Positions 44,034 to 53,645 are shown, counted from the stretch's first letter. The stretch is 64,000 nt of DNA from Virgibacillus_F flavescens (GCF_050574275.1 NZ_CP192260.1:1426001-1490000), one strand, 5' to 3'. The notes: generated from the letters alone by a model not told the origin. Program-made: numbers and translations.

Positions 44034-45881
44034 TTAGTCTCTAAAACGTAATAGGTCTCCGTAGATAATTTCATCTGATAGTTCGAGTTGCTTTCGGGCA
44101 ATTTTTTCATATTGGAGACATTTTTTTCGTGCAATAACTTTTTTGGATTCCCTGCTGTAACAGAGGTTGTTGATATATGCATACTTGTTTGTAATTACAC
44201 TTCCATCTCGAATAATGACAGGATCGTTATGATTTTTTACAAGTAAGTCGGTACCGAAAGTCATCGTGTTTTCAGTGGAAATGCCCAGTAAATGAAGCAA
44301 GGTGGTTCGAATATCGATTTGACCTCCAGTCGCTTCAATTACCTTTCCACCATCATGTCCAGGCACATGAATAATTAACGGAATCTGCTGCAATTCCAGA
44401 TGGTTTAAGGCAGTGGCCTCCTGATTTAACAAGTCATGGACACCTTCTTCGTATTTTTTTGAAATACCGTAGTGATCGCCATACAGCACGAAGATTGTGT
44501 CTTCATACATGTTCTGTTCTTTTAGCATCTGGAAAAACTTCTTTAGTGACTCATCCATATACCGAACAGTAGTTACATATCGGTTAACAACGTCCACTTC
44601 AGTATCAGCGGGTGCAATAAATTGATCTTCATTATCTATTAAAAATGGAAAATGATTGGATAATGTAATGAATTTGGCAAAATAGGGTTCAGATAGATTT
44701 GCCAGTTCATCCATAGACTGCTCGAAAAAAGGTGTATCTTTAATTCCATAATTAATCGAGTTTTCTTCCGTGACATTATAATCTCGCTTTGAAAAATATT
44801 GGTCATAGCCTAATGATTTATACATTTGCTCACGATTCCAAAATTCCCGGTCGTTTCCGTGAAATGTAACGGATGTGTAGTCCCCATTTTTCTTTAAAAT
44901 TTTAGGGAGGGAAATAAACGTATTTTCCGGTCGTCGTACATAGACCGAACCACTTGGAAGGGGGTACAGTCCGTTACCGATGATAAATTCTGCATCGGAC
45001 GTTTTTCCTTGTGCTGCCTGATCATATATATTGGAGAAATAAAAACTATCATCGATTAAATCATTTAAGAACGGTGTTATTTCTTCACCATTAATACGCT
45101 TATTGATGACAAAGTTCTGTGTTGATTCCATGCTGATAAGCACCACATTTTTTCCTTCTGCTAGCCCGAATAATTCAGATTGCTTCGTATCATTATTATT
45201 AATGTACGCATCGACGAGTTCTTTCGCATCTTTTTCATCAGAGAAGGCTTTTTCGACAGGGGCCTTTACCCCATAAATGGCGTTAATAATTTGGTAATTG
45301 TAAAGACCAAACGATTTAACCAGCTGTTGCCTGTCGTAGGCTGTACTGAGCAAATGTGGGTTCTGGATGAGTCCTAACCCAATTGTAACAGCGATTAGAA
45401 CAACCCCTGTTAACGCAAACTTCTTTTTAGCTGGCATATGAATGGCTTCGCGTTTTTTACGTTTAGTAATAACCACCCAGCCGATCACAAAAATATCGAT
45501 AAAGATCAGGATATCCCATGGTGAGAGAAGTTCAGCTGTGCTAGCACCAAGTCCACCAACATTACTCAACTGCATCAGTACCGAGACCGTTACAAAATCG
45601 ATATAAAAACGATAATACAGTAGGTTTGAGTACAAAAGGATTGTTACCAATATATAAATGACGAGAACAGCATATGGACGTACACGCTTGCTGAAAAAGA
45701 AGCTTAAGCCAATAAGCAGCATGAGTGTTCCAACAGGACCGATTAAAAGCAGCAGAATATCCAGAGCGTTTCCCGCCGTTAAACTAAACCCGATTAATGT
45801 CACGAGTACGGTTTTCAGCCATAGTGACACTATAGTTGTTTTGATTAGATTCTGAGAGATGTAACGCTTAATTTGATTCAT
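44034..45881 (-). CDS. LtaS-like phosphoglycerol transferase (LTA synthase family)
   Basis: The 615-residue protein has five N-terminal membrane segments (about 1-175) and an extracellular sulfatase-like domain (about 230-560). The LtaS catalytic set is present: Glu in VVLISMESTQNF, nucleophile Thr in QGKTSDAEF, metal-binding Asp-His in LYGDHYGIS, and FHGNDREFWNRE. LtaS enzymes move glycerophosphate from phosphatidylglycerol onto a lipid anchor or growing chain. It overlaps the preceding stop codon by one base (TAATG), so it is translationally coupled to the GNAT-aminotransferase gene. It is likely a specialised paralogue, given its partners, rather than the housekeeping enzyme; that is inference. 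Confidence 0.92.
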   Translation of the reverse strand: MNQIKRYISQNLIKTTIVSLWLKTVLVTLIGFSLTAGNALDILLLLIGPVGTLMLLIGLSFFFSKRVRPYAVLVIYILVTILLYSNLLYYRFYIDFVTVSVLMQLSNVGGLGASTAELLSPWDILIFIDIFVIGWVVITKRKKREAIHMPAKKKFALTGVVLIAVTIGLGLIQNPHLLSTAYDRQQLVKSFGLYNYQIINAIYGVKAPVEKAFSDEKDAKELVDAYINNNDTKQSELFGLAEGKNVVLISMESTQNFVINKRINGEEITPFLNDLIDDSFYFSNIYDQAAQGKTSDAEFIIGNGLYPLPSGSVYVRRPENTFISLPKILKKNGDYTSVTFHGNDREFWNREQMYKSLGYDQYFSKRDYNVTEENSINYGIKDTPFFEQSMDELANLSEPYFAKFITLSNHFPFLIDNEDQFIAPADTEVDVVNRYVTTVRYMDESLKKFFQMLKEQNMYEDTIFVLYGDHYGISKKYEEGVHDLLNQEATALNHLELQQIPLIIHVPGHDGGKVIEATGGQIDIRTTLLHLLGISTENTMTFGTDLLVKNHNDPVIIRDGSVITNKYAYINNLCYSRESKKVIARKKCLQYEKIARKQLELSDEIIYGDLLRFRD

Positions 45882-47479
45882 TAATTTTTTACCTTCTCTT
45901 TGTGAATTTTTTCGAACTGTTCTCTAAGTATGTTTACAGCTTTCCATACATTCGACTCTATTTGTTTCCCCATCAGTGCTAATTGAAACCAGTTTCTCTC
46001 TAATAAATATGCACTTTCGTAACTAGTATGAATGCCATGTGATTTTAACCGGTTTCCAAAGTCCATTGAAGAAACTGATGGTGGAAGCTCAATTGTAATA
46101 ATTCCTGGTGAATAATCATTTTTACTCAGTATGGTTAAGCCAGAGGACGCTAATTCCTGACTTATATTATCAGCCAACTCCTGATTAGCCGGTAATGGAT
46201 GGCTAAGCGCCGTGTACAATGCGAATAACCCGTTGGAAGAGTGCGTAAATGGGACACTGTTTGTCTCCTGATAGCATGCGATATCCAGGTAAGCTGGGAT
46301 GCTCTCATTAGGAGAAAGCGTATGCTGGTGGAAAATCACCGCAAGGCCAGGGTAGGATGCGAGTCCTTTTCCACTGACTGTGCTCGCTAAATAAACGGTT
46401 GATAGGTCAACAGGAATTACCCCCACGCTGCTGCACGCATCCAGACATAAGTTTACGTTATATTTTCGGCAAACCTCTTTTAGTTGTTCCAACGGATAGA
46501 GATATCCTGTTGATGTTTCACAATGAACGGTCCAAAGCCACCTTATATCAGGGTTACTCGCTAAAAATGCGTCGACCTCTTCGACTGTAAAAGGTTCATT
46601 CCAAGGCTTCTGAAAGGATTCGTATGGTAACTGCCATCTATTTGCCTGTTTGATTAATCTGTCACCGAACTCACCGTTCGCAAGAATTAATCCGCGTCCG
46701 GGATGGGAAGTCAACTGTGCAGCTATCATTTCATTTGCCATGGTCCCAGTTCCAACTGCTATTTCAACATGATTAGCTTTTGTTAAACGGCATAATTGTA
46801 CGCGAACACGATCCATTATGTTTTGAAACGATTGTGCGCGATGGGATTCTGCTGGTCTTTGCCAAGCTTCTTGCACTTCTTTTACCATTTCAACTGGTCC
46901 AGGAAGGAAATTATGATATAGTTTTTTTTCTTTTCGTTCCATTAACCGCTTGAAAATCAGTGACGCTTTTTCGAAATTCTGCTTCGTTAAAAACATGGGC
47001 TGGTATGGAGCTTTTTCTGTTCCAACAAGTGGTCCAAATGGTTTAAAACCCATATGGCGGTATAGTTTAGCCTGCTGCAATGTTCCAGAAATCAGTGCAA
47101 CCGTATAACCTGCGTCCAAGCAATAGGAAACAAGATGCTCACATAACCCATAAAAAATTCTGCTGCCACGGTACGCTTCTTTTATTGACAGTAATCTAAC
47201 TTCGCACGGCACTGTACCTTCAGGCAAAAAATCATCCAGGTTGTCGATCTTTTTATCCAGCGAGAAGGGTCTGTTTTCATTAATGGAAATCATCCCAACC
47301 ACTTCATCTTCTCTTTTAGCAATTATGTAAACACTTTTATTAATAAATGGATCTACTAAGGTTTGGTCATTATTTACTTCATGCTGTTGAATTTCTTCGA
47401 CGAACGTCTGGTAATTCAACTTGTGAATTTGTGTAAATTCGTCTTTTGTTTCTGCAACTTTATATGTGATCATCGTCAT
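45881..47479 (-). CDS. GNAT acyltransferase / class V aminotransferase fusion
   Basis: This is a 532-residue fusion. Residues about 1-180 form a GNAT fold (YIIAKREDEVVGMISINENR, LLSIKEAYRGSRIFYGLCEH, ALISGTLQQAKLYRHMGFKP). Its start, QIHKLNYQTFVEEIQQHEV, resembles FeeM/autoinducer-synthase type N-acyltransferases. Residues about 190-525 are a fold-type I class V aminotransferase (FLPGPVEMV, AVGTGTMANEMIAAQ, VHCETSTGYL, LCLDACSSVGVIPVD), with the PLP lysine in VSGKGLASYPG. It is tightly coupled to a plsY-like gene upstream (20-bp overlap) and an ltaS-like gene downstream (1-base overlap). The simplest reading is that one half makes an amine and the other acylates it. The true substrates are unknown. 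Confidence 0.85.
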   Translation of the reverse strand: MTMITYKVAETKDEFTQIHKLNYQTFVEEIQQHEVNNDQTLVDPFINKSVYIIAKREDEVVGMISINENRPFSLDKKIDNLDDFLPEGTVPCEVRLLSIKEAYRGSRIFYGLCEHLVSYCLDAGYTVALISGTLQQAKLYRHMGFKPFGPLVGTEKAPYQPMFLTKQNFEKASLIFKRLMERKEKKLYHNFLPGPVEMVKEVQEAWQRPAESHRAQSFQNIMDRVRVQLCRLTKANHVEIAVGTGTMANEMIAAQLTSHPGRGLILANGEFGDRLIKQANRWQLPYESFQKPWNEPFTVEEVDAFLASNPDIRWLWTVHCETSTGYLYPLEQLKEVCRKYNVNLCLDACSSVGVIPVDLSTVYLASTVSGKGLASYPGLAVIFHQHTLSPNESIPAYLDIACYQETNSVPFTHSSNGLFALYTALSHPLPANQELADNISQELASSGLTILSKNDYSPGIITIELPPSVSSMDFGNRLKSHGIHTSYESAYLLERNWFQLALMGKQIESNVWKAVNILREQFEKIHKEKVKN

Positions 47480-48035
47480 ATTTGTACACCTTTCTATGAG
47501 CTATTATAACAATAAGAAGCAAGGTCAGAAACACGAGAGTAAGTATATATTTCATCAAAATTATCAGCGTGAGAGGTATGGTGCTCAGTCCGATTAAGCC
47601 AACTATTGTAAAGTTATTTTTTATTTTCAGTCCCACTAATACTGTCAATCCAACGGCAATAAGTGTTAAGGGAGCAAGTGCTAATGCAGCCGCCAAGTAG
47701 ACAACAACACCTTTCCCGCCACGAAATTTGAGTTGAAAGGGCCAGATATGCCCAAGTAATATGGAGATAGCGATGCAGCCTGAAAAAAGTACAGATGTAT
47801 GTAAAAAATAGATCCCTAACAGAAGGGGAATAATTGTCTTGGATGCATCAATTATGACAGTGACGATGAATGCAGATCTTCCAAATATTCTGCCTGCATT
47901 TCTAGCTCCGGCATTGTGACTGCCTAGTGCTCGGATGTCCTGTTTTTTCACTACTTTCCCTAAATAGTACGCTCCATTTATGCATCCTAATAAATAGGAT
48001 ATGAATAATATAAATAGTTCATTCAGCGCTTCCAC
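47460..48035 (-). CDS. PlsY-like glycerol-3-phosphate acyltransferase, divergent
   Basis: The 191-residue inner-membrane protein has about five membrane segments and the PlsY architecture. PlsY transfers acyl groups from acyl-phosphate to glycerol-3-phosphate. The first active-site motif is altered: GSHNAGARNAGR where housekeeping PlsY has GSGNPGATNxxR. The second, FRGGKGV, is conserved, and the third region is less clear. It is therefore probably a paralogue with a changed substrate. It leads the three-gene operon with the GNAT-aminotransferase and ltaS-like genes and is divergent from the serine hydrolase gene. Confidence 0.85.
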   Translation of the reverse strand: MEALNELFILFISYLLGCINGAYYLGKVVKKQDIRALGSHNAGARNAGRIFGRSAFIVTVIIDASKTIIPLLLGIYFLHTSVLFSGCIAISILLGHIWPFQLKFRGGKGVVVYLAAALALAPLTLIAVGLTVLVGLKIKNNFTIVGLIGLSTIPLTLIILMKYILTLVFLTLLLIVIIAHRKVYKYDDDHI

Positions 48036-48192
48036 CCCGTTATTTTTAATTAATGTAATTATTTGTAATAAAGTATAACATTAACAGAAGGGCTAGTGAA
48101 GATAATGTATGGCCTATTTATGCTTAAGAATCTATGATAAAACTGTGTTAATATAATCGAAAGATTGATTTACTTGAGGGAGGCTTTAAAAA

Positions 48193-48996
48193 TTGAAACA
48201 ACTAACAAATAGTATATTAGAAATTACCAATAAAGCAGGAGGAACATGGGGGATTGCACTAGAAGACCTTGATTCACATGAAAGCTGGACTATCAATGGT
48301 GATGAGTTGTTCTACGCTGCAAGTGTAATTAAGGTGCCTATTTTAATAGCTGCTTTCACTTCTTTTGATAAAAATAAGTTTACGTTGAGTGATACGGTTG
48401 AATTGAAAAAGGAGCATCAGGTAGGAGGATCTGGCGTACTGCAATTTATGACACCTGGGGTTCGCATTACTATTTACGACATACTGACCTTAATGATTAT
48501 TCAAAGTGACAACACTGCTACAAACATTGCAATTGATTTAGTAGGGAAGGAAAATGTCCGTCAAGTGATGAAAGATATGGGTATGGAAAAAAGTATGTTT
48601 TTTAACAAGTTAATGGTTGTTCCAGCAAACCTTATGGGCGTGAATCAAGTAACCGCTTCAGAAATGGCTTTCGCTTTAAAACAAATGGTAACTGGTAAAC
48701 TCGTTTCCATGCATGCCTGTGAGCAAATGGTAGATATGCTGAAAAAACAGCAGCTTCAGAATTGTTTACCTGCAAAACTATCAGAGCTTGATTCACCAAT
48801 TATCGGGGTTCCACATGAATGGGAACTAGCGCATAAAACTGGATCCATTTCAGGGATTTGTCACGATACTGGGGTATTTTATGTTGGTAACCGGACTATG
48901 ATTGCTTCTGTTTTATCCAGAGGGTTGGATGATAAAAAGGCACCAGAAGTTATTTCTGATATAGGCTTGGAAATATATAATTATTTGAAGCGCTGA
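48193..48996 (+). CDS. Class A beta-lactamase-like serine hydrolase
   Basis: The 267-residue protein has the penicillin-recognising motifs SVIK (AASVIKVPI, the Ser nucleophile and Lys), SDN (IIQSDNTATN) and KTG (AHKTGSISG). An omega-loop Glu equivalent is not obvious. There is no signal peptide; the N-terminus MKQLTNSILEITNKAGGTWG starts directly in the fold, so it appears cytoplasmic, unlike secreted beta-lactamases. The start is TTG 48193 with GGGAGG nine bases upstream. It may be a peptidase or esterase rather than a resistance enzyme. Confidence 0.85.
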   Translation: MKQLTNSILEITNKAGGTWGIALEDLDSHESWTINGDELFYAASVIKVPILIAAFTSFDKNKFTLSDTVELKKEHQVGGSGVLQFMTPGVRITIYDILTLMIIQSDNTATNIAIDLVGKENVRQVMKDMGMEKSMFFNKLMVVPANLMGVNQVTASEMAFALKQMVTGKLVSMHACEQMVDMLKKQQLQNCLPAKLSELDSPIIGVPHEWELAHKTGSISGICHDTGVFYVGNRTMIASVLSRGLDDKKAPEVISDIGLEIYNYLKR

Positions 48997-49130
48997 ATAT
49001 GGCAAAGTAACTATATTTAGGTAAAAAGAACTGCTTGTATAATTTACTGAAAACTATTATAATTTAAATTACATATTTTCAATTAAACGTTAGTTAATGG
49101 TGTTTACAAACATAAGGGGGAAGAACACGC

Positions 49131-50813
49131 ATGAAATTTTCTAAATTTTCATTATTTTTATTGGTAGGTTTACTGCTTACCTTATTACTGGGAGCCTGCT
49201 CAAACGGCGGGGATGATGCTAGCAGTGATGAAAACAAGGATACAAGTAACGAAACGGAAGGTAGTGGCGATGTAGAGCAGCAATTCAATCTGGCTGCTTC
49301 TGACATTATTCCAACAATGGATTCCTCTATGGCGACGGACTTGTTGGCATTTCAGGCATTAAGTGGCACGAATGAGGGGCTTTACCGACTTGGTGAGAAT
49401 GCTGAGATTGTTGACGGCATTGCAACCGATCATGAAGTAAGTGAAGATGCACTTACATGGACATTTACCTTACGTGAGGATGCGGTTTGGTCAAATGGAG
49501 CACCTGTAACGGCTCATGATTTTGTGTATGCTTGGCAACGAGCATTGGACCCTGATACTGGTTCTGAGTATGGTCCATACATGATGGGCGGCGTTCTGAA
49601 AAACGCTACAGCAGTCAGCAGTGGTGATATGGAAGTAGATCAACTTGGAGTGAAGGCAGATGGCGATTATAAGCTGGTTGTAACGCTTGAGAAACCAATT
49701 CCGTACTTTGAGTCACTAACAACGTTTGGTACATATTACCCATTAAATGAAAAGTTTGTTGAAGAACAAGGTGACAAGTATGCTACCAGTTCTGATACTT
49801 TATTAGCAAATGGCCCATTTAAATTAAAGGATTGGCAAAGCACTTCCGATTCATGGAGCCTGGTGAAAAATGAAGATTACTGGGACGCAGAAACAGTTTC
49901 ACTTGAAAAATTAGCATATAATGTAGTGAAAGACCCGCAAGTTGGGGTTGATTTGTATGAAAAAGGTAAGCTTGATCGAACTAGTTTAGTTTCTGAACTT
50001 GTTGATGTGCATAGTGCTGATGAAGATTATGAGGTTTCACTCGGTACTGGCGTATACTACCTGAAAATGAATCAGACTACTTCAGATGCACTTGCTAATG
50101 TAAATATTCGTAAAGCAATTAGTGGTGCCTTTAATAAACAAGCACTAGTAGATGAAATTCTAAACGACGGATCAATTGTAGCAAAAGGATTTGTACCTAA
50201 GAATTTTGTTACAATGCCTGAATCAGGAGAGGATTTCCGTGAGGTAAGTGGTGAACTTTCCACATTCGATGCGGAAGCTGCTAAAGAGTCCTGGAAAAAG
50301 GGTCTAGAGGAGCTAGGTAAAGATACAGTCGAGATTGAATTTTTATCAAGTGACAGTGAAACATCCAAAGAAATGGGCGAATTCATTGCAAATCAATTGG
50401 AAACAAACCTGGAAGGCTTAAAAGTTACATTGAAACAGGTTCCATTTGAACAACGATTGGCGTTAGATGACAAGATGGATTACCAGCTGCAATTTTCTTC
50501 CTGGTTCCCGGATTACTTGGATCCATATACGTTTTTAAATCTGTTTATAACGGATGGCGGGAACAATATGATGGGGTATTCTAATCCAGCTTACGATAAA
50601 TTATTAGATAAAACAGCAAATGAATTAGCATTAAAACCTGTTGAGCGTTATGAGGCATTTTTGGAAGCGGAAAAAATTCTGTTTGAAGACGCAGCAATTG
50701 CTCCAGTTTACCAAAGTGCAAGTGCACTTTTGGTATCTCCTAAGATGGAAGGTGTAGTTGAAAATAAATTCGGTGCACTTTATGACTACAAATGGGCGTC
50801 AGTAGCTAAGTAA
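49131..50813 (+). CDS. Oligopeptide ABC transporter substrate-binding lipoprotein, OppA family
   Basis: The 560-residue extracellular lipoprotein has a signal peptide ending in the lipobox LLGACSNGG and an acidic Ser/Asp-rich linker. The family 5 solute-binding domain follows (ASDIIPTMDSSMATDLLAFQ, TWTFTLREDAVWSNGAPVTA, DFVYAWQRALDP). These are hallmarks of OppA/DppA-type peptide binders. GGGGGAAG precedes the ATG. No permease or ATPase genes are adjacent, so it is an orphan binding protein that must share a transporter. A terminator follows. Confidence 0.92.
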   Translation: MKFSKFSLFLLVGLLLTLLLGACSNGGDDASSDENKDTSNETEGSGDVEQQFNLAASDIIPTMDSSMATDLLAFQALSGTNEGLYRLGENAEIVDGIATDHEVSEDALTWTFTLREDAVWSNGAPVTAHDFVYAWQRALDPDTGSEYGPYMMGGVLKNATAVSSGDMEVDQLGVKADGDYKLVVTLEKPIPYFESLTTFGTYYPLNEKFVEEQGDKYATSSDTLLANGPFKLKDWQSTSDSWSLVKNEDYWDAETVSLEKLAYNVVKDPQVGVDLYEKGKLDRTSLVSELVDVHSADEDYEVSLGTGVYYLKMNQTTSDALANVNIRKAISGAFNKQALVDEILNDGSIVAKGFVPKNFVTMPESGEDFREVSGELSTFDAEAAKESWKKGLEELGKDTVEIEFLSSDSETSKEMGEFIANQLETNLEGLKVTLKQVPFEQRLALDDKMDYQLQFSSWFPDYLDPYTFLNLFITDGGNNMMGYSNPAYDKLLDKTANELALKPVERYEAFLEAEKILFEDAAIAPVYQSASALLVSPKMEGVVENKFGALYDYKWASVAK

Positions 50814-50834
50814 CTTAAATTGTAAGTAAACAAG

Positions 50835-50867
50835 CCGTTAGTTCCAAGTGAACTAGCGGTTTTTTTG
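50835..50867 (+). terminator. Intrinsic terminator of the OppA-like gene
   Basis: CCGTTAGTTC pairs with GAACTAGCGG around a five-base loop and is followed by a T run. Confidence 0.9.
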
Positions 50868-51022
50868 CAGTAAGAAAATTTCTGCTGCATAGCTGCAACT
50901 AAGGCTTCCGACATTAGTGCTTTGCGATATGTCGAGTTTTCTAACGATTCCTGGAATAGATACTTCCTATAAAAATATAAATAAGATAGGACCAAACAAT
51001 TGGATTATTTAGGAGTGTGTTT

Positions 51023-52468
51023 ATGCCAGCTATAACTGGGGATGAATATGTTCGAAGGATTAACCAGATGAAAGCGAGTGTATGGATAGACGGGAAAGCA
51101 GTATCAGGTGACATTTCTGAGCACCCTTCATTTAAAGGCATTATAACAAGCCAGGCAGCTTTATATGATCTCCAGTATGATAAAAAACTATCAGACGTTA
51201 TGACTTATCCATCGCCTTCGACTGGAAATCAGGTAGGTATCTCATATTTGCAGCCGAAAACACAAAATGACCTTGCAAAAAGACGGAAGATGATTCAGTA
51301 CTGGGCGAAAGCAAGTAATGGAATGATGGGAAGAAGCCCGGACTACATGAACTCTGTCATAATGGCCATCGCTTCATCAGTAGGTTTATTAAAAGGAAAA
51401 GAAAATTGTTTCCCTGAAAATATAACAACATTTTATGAATATGCTCGTGAAAATGACTTGTCAATGACGCATACATTTATTGATCCACAAGTGAATCGAG
51501 CGCAATTTTATTTTGAAGATGATGATGAACCGATTGCTGCAAAAGTGGTAGAAAGAAACGAGAAAGGAATAATTATAAAAGGTGCTCGGCTTTTGGCAAC
51601 ACAAGGCGGAATAACAGATGAAGTACTCGTTTTTTCAGCAGGTGGAATCCTGGATAAAGCGAATGGCTTTGCCTTTTCCATCCCAAGCAATAGTCAAGGG
51701 CTTCGGTTTATTTGCCGTGAGTCATTTGTCGGTGGGGATTCATCGTTCAATTATCCGTTAAGTTCACGGTTTGAGGAAATGGATACGATTGTTGTGTTTG
51801 ACGATGTACTGGTACCGTGGGAGCGCGTATTTTATTACGACAATATAGAAGTTTCTAATAGTTTTAAAAGTATTAGTTCATTTTTGCCATTCACTTTACA
51901 TCAGGCGGTTTCCAGGCAAATTGTAAAAACAGAATTTATCCTTGGTGTCGTCGAGTCTATTATTGAAACGATAAACATTAGTGAATATCATCATGTTCAG
52001 GAAAAAGCATCTCAAATTATCGTTGCATTAGAAACAATGCGAGCATTGGTATTAAAATCTGAAGTGGAGGCTCAAATTGATGAGTGGGGGTACATGCGGC
52101 CAGACCGAAGCACACTGCAGGTTGCAATTAATGTATTTCCAACTGTTTATCCGAAATTCACCGAAATCATTCAGTTGTTAGGAGCAAGTGGACTCATGTC
52201 AATTCCGACTGAACTAACATTTCAATCCCAAGTCAGCAATGATTTAGATAAATATTTACAGTCTTATGCAAAAAACGCTAAAGATCGTGTTAAACTTTTC
52301 CGACTCGCCTGGGATTTAACGATGAGTTCGTTTGGTACGCGCGAAACGCTGTATGAGCGGTTTTTCTTTGGGGATCCGGTTAGAAATGCAAGCCAGCTTT
52401 ATTTGTCGTATAACAAGGATTTGTACGTGAAGCGCGTAGAGGATTTTTTAGCAGATAAGAAAGTATAA
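51023..52468 (+). CDS. 4-hydroxyphenylacetate 3-hydroxylase family flavin-dependent oxygenase
   Basis: This is a 481-residue HpaB/YoaI-type oxygenase component that uses reduced flavin to hydroxylate phenolic substrates. Family features are ITGDEYVRRINQMKASVWID, MMGRSPDYMNSVIMA and DLSMTHTFIDPQVNRA. An acyl-CoA dehydrogenase-like fold follows (KGARLLATQGGITDEVLVFS, IVVFDDVLVPWERVFYYDN). AGGAG precedes ATG 51023. No flavin reductase is adjacent. The next gene, a glutamine-amidotransferase-like hydrolase, follows after about 100 bp. Substrate uncertain. Confidence 0.88.
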   Translation: MPAITGDEYVRRINQMKASVWIDGKAVSGDISEHPSFKGIITSQAALYDLQYDKKLSDVMTYPSPSTGNQVGISYLQPKTQNDLAKRRKMIQYWAKASNGMMGRSPDYMNSVIMAIASSVGLLKGKENCFPENITTFYEYARENDLSMTHTFIDPQVNRAQFYFEDDDEPIAAKVVERNEKGIIIKGARLLATQGGITDEVLVFSAGGILDKANGFAFSIPSNSQGLRFICRESFVGGDSSFNYPLSSRFEEMDTIVVFDDVLVPWERVFYYDNIEVSNSFKSISSFLPFTLHQAVSRQIVKTEFILGVVESIIETINISEYHHVQEKASQIIVALETMRALVLKSEVEAQIDEWGYMRPDRSTLQVAINVFPTVYPKFTEIIQLLGASGLMSIPTELTFQSQVSNDLDKYLQSYAKNAKDRVKLFRLAWDLTMSSFGTRETLYERFFFGDPVRNASQLYLSYNKDLYVKRVEDFLADKKV

Positions 52469-52569
52469 ATTCTTTCGTACTGTATAAGTACAACTAAGGC
52501 TTTCGCCATCAAGGCATGGCGATTAGCCAAGTTTTCTAACAATAAATTTGTAATTAGGAGGATATGCCC

Positions 52570-53277
52570 ATGAAGCCACTAATCGGTGTAACGTCTTCAA
52601 TGGAATTAAACGAATCAAACTACTATGTGAATGCGGATAATATAAAGGCAATAACAGCAGCTGGCGGACTTCCTGTTATCCTTCCTCATATGGAAGGTGA
52701 GGGCGCGATAACCCAAATTGCACAGAAGATTGATGGGCTGTATTTAACGGGTGGGTACGATATAGATCCAACCTTGTTCGGTGAAGAACCTCATCCAAAC
52801 CTGGGAGTCATTATCCCTTCGAGGGACAAATTTGAATTGGTATTGATTAAAAAAATGATTGAACTCGGCAAACCAATTTTGGCAATCTGTCGAGGGTGTC
52901 AGATACTGAATATCGCTATGGGTGGTGATATGTATCAGGATATTTATGCCCAGACGAAACGCAGTAATCTACACCAGCACCAGCAGAATGCACCTGGTTA
53001 CCATGGTTCACACTTTGTGTCGGTTGTTAAAGACAGCCTGCTGAATCGGCTGACCGGTCTTGAAAGATTTAAAGTTAACAGCTTTCATCACCAGGCAAAC
53101 CGAGAAGTGACAGACCCGCTCATCATCAGTGGAAGAGCAAATGACGAGATAATTGAAGCGATCGAAAGCACGAAGCATTCGTTTGTACTTGGGTTGCAAT
53201 GGCATCCTGAGAAGATGGTGAAATCTGGTGATATAACTTCATTGAAGATTTATCAAGGGTTTGTAGAATCATGCTAA
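52570..53277 (+). CDS. Class I glutamine amidotransferase-like gamma-glutamyl hydrolase (PuuD type)
   Basis: The 235-residue cytoplasmic hydrolase belongs to the gamma-glutamyl-GABA hydrolase family. The nucleophile elbow is LAICRGCQILNIAMGG, the His-Glu pair is in LGLQWHPEKM, and the N-terminus KPLIGVTSSMELNES with DGLYLTGGYDIDP is typical. Members cut gamma-glutamyl amides in polyamine or amine catabolism. ATG 52570 is chosen, since GGAGG (52557-52561) is too close to ATG 52564. It may share a transcript with the HpaB-like gene. Confidence 0.88.
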   Translation: MKPLIGVTSSMELNESNYYVNADNIKAITAAGGLPVILPHMEGEGAITQIAQKIDGLYLTGGYDIDPTLFGEEPHPNLGVIIPSRDKFELVLIKKMIELGKPILAICRGCQILNIAMGGDMYQDIYAQTKRSNLHQHQQNAPGYHGSHFVSVVKDSLLNRLTGLERFKVNSFHHQANREVTDPLIISGRANDEIIEAIESTKHSFVLGLQWHPEKMVKSGDITSLKIYQGFVESC

Positions 53278-53439
53278 TCATTTCCCGGGAAATATCGACT
53301 TAATTTCTGTAGTGTAATGCAAAAAGTCACATGTTACGTGATTCATCCCGGTATTTGTTGAAAGGTGAATATATGAAAAAACCACCAATTAGACTAAGCC
53401 ACTTAAAAAGTAACTTAGTCTAAAATCGGTAGATCTGAC

Positions 53440-53645
53440 ACTGCATCTTTGGATATGCGGAGCGCACCTTAGGGCGATTGGCGAGCCTCTTTAAAATGGC
53501 GTCTCACCGATCTCTTACTTCCTGTAGGATAAATATGGTTTCCCTGAAAAAATGTATTTCTTTTTCGGGGAGTCTCCTTATATTCAAGATTCTAGGTTTA
53601 GAGAAAAGGTGAATTTTTAATCAATCCTTTTTTCAGTGATCTACA
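53440..53645 (+). repeat. Degenerate T1 and T2 remnants
   Basis: Words of the T1 left half survive at 53461-53515 (GCGCACCTTAGGGCGATTGG, CGTCTCACCGAT). The right end of a T2 element survives at 53600-53636 (GTTTAGAGAAAAGGTGAATT, CCTTTTTTCAGTGAT). The interiors are decayed. No gene is seen in 53278-53695. Confidence 0.6.
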
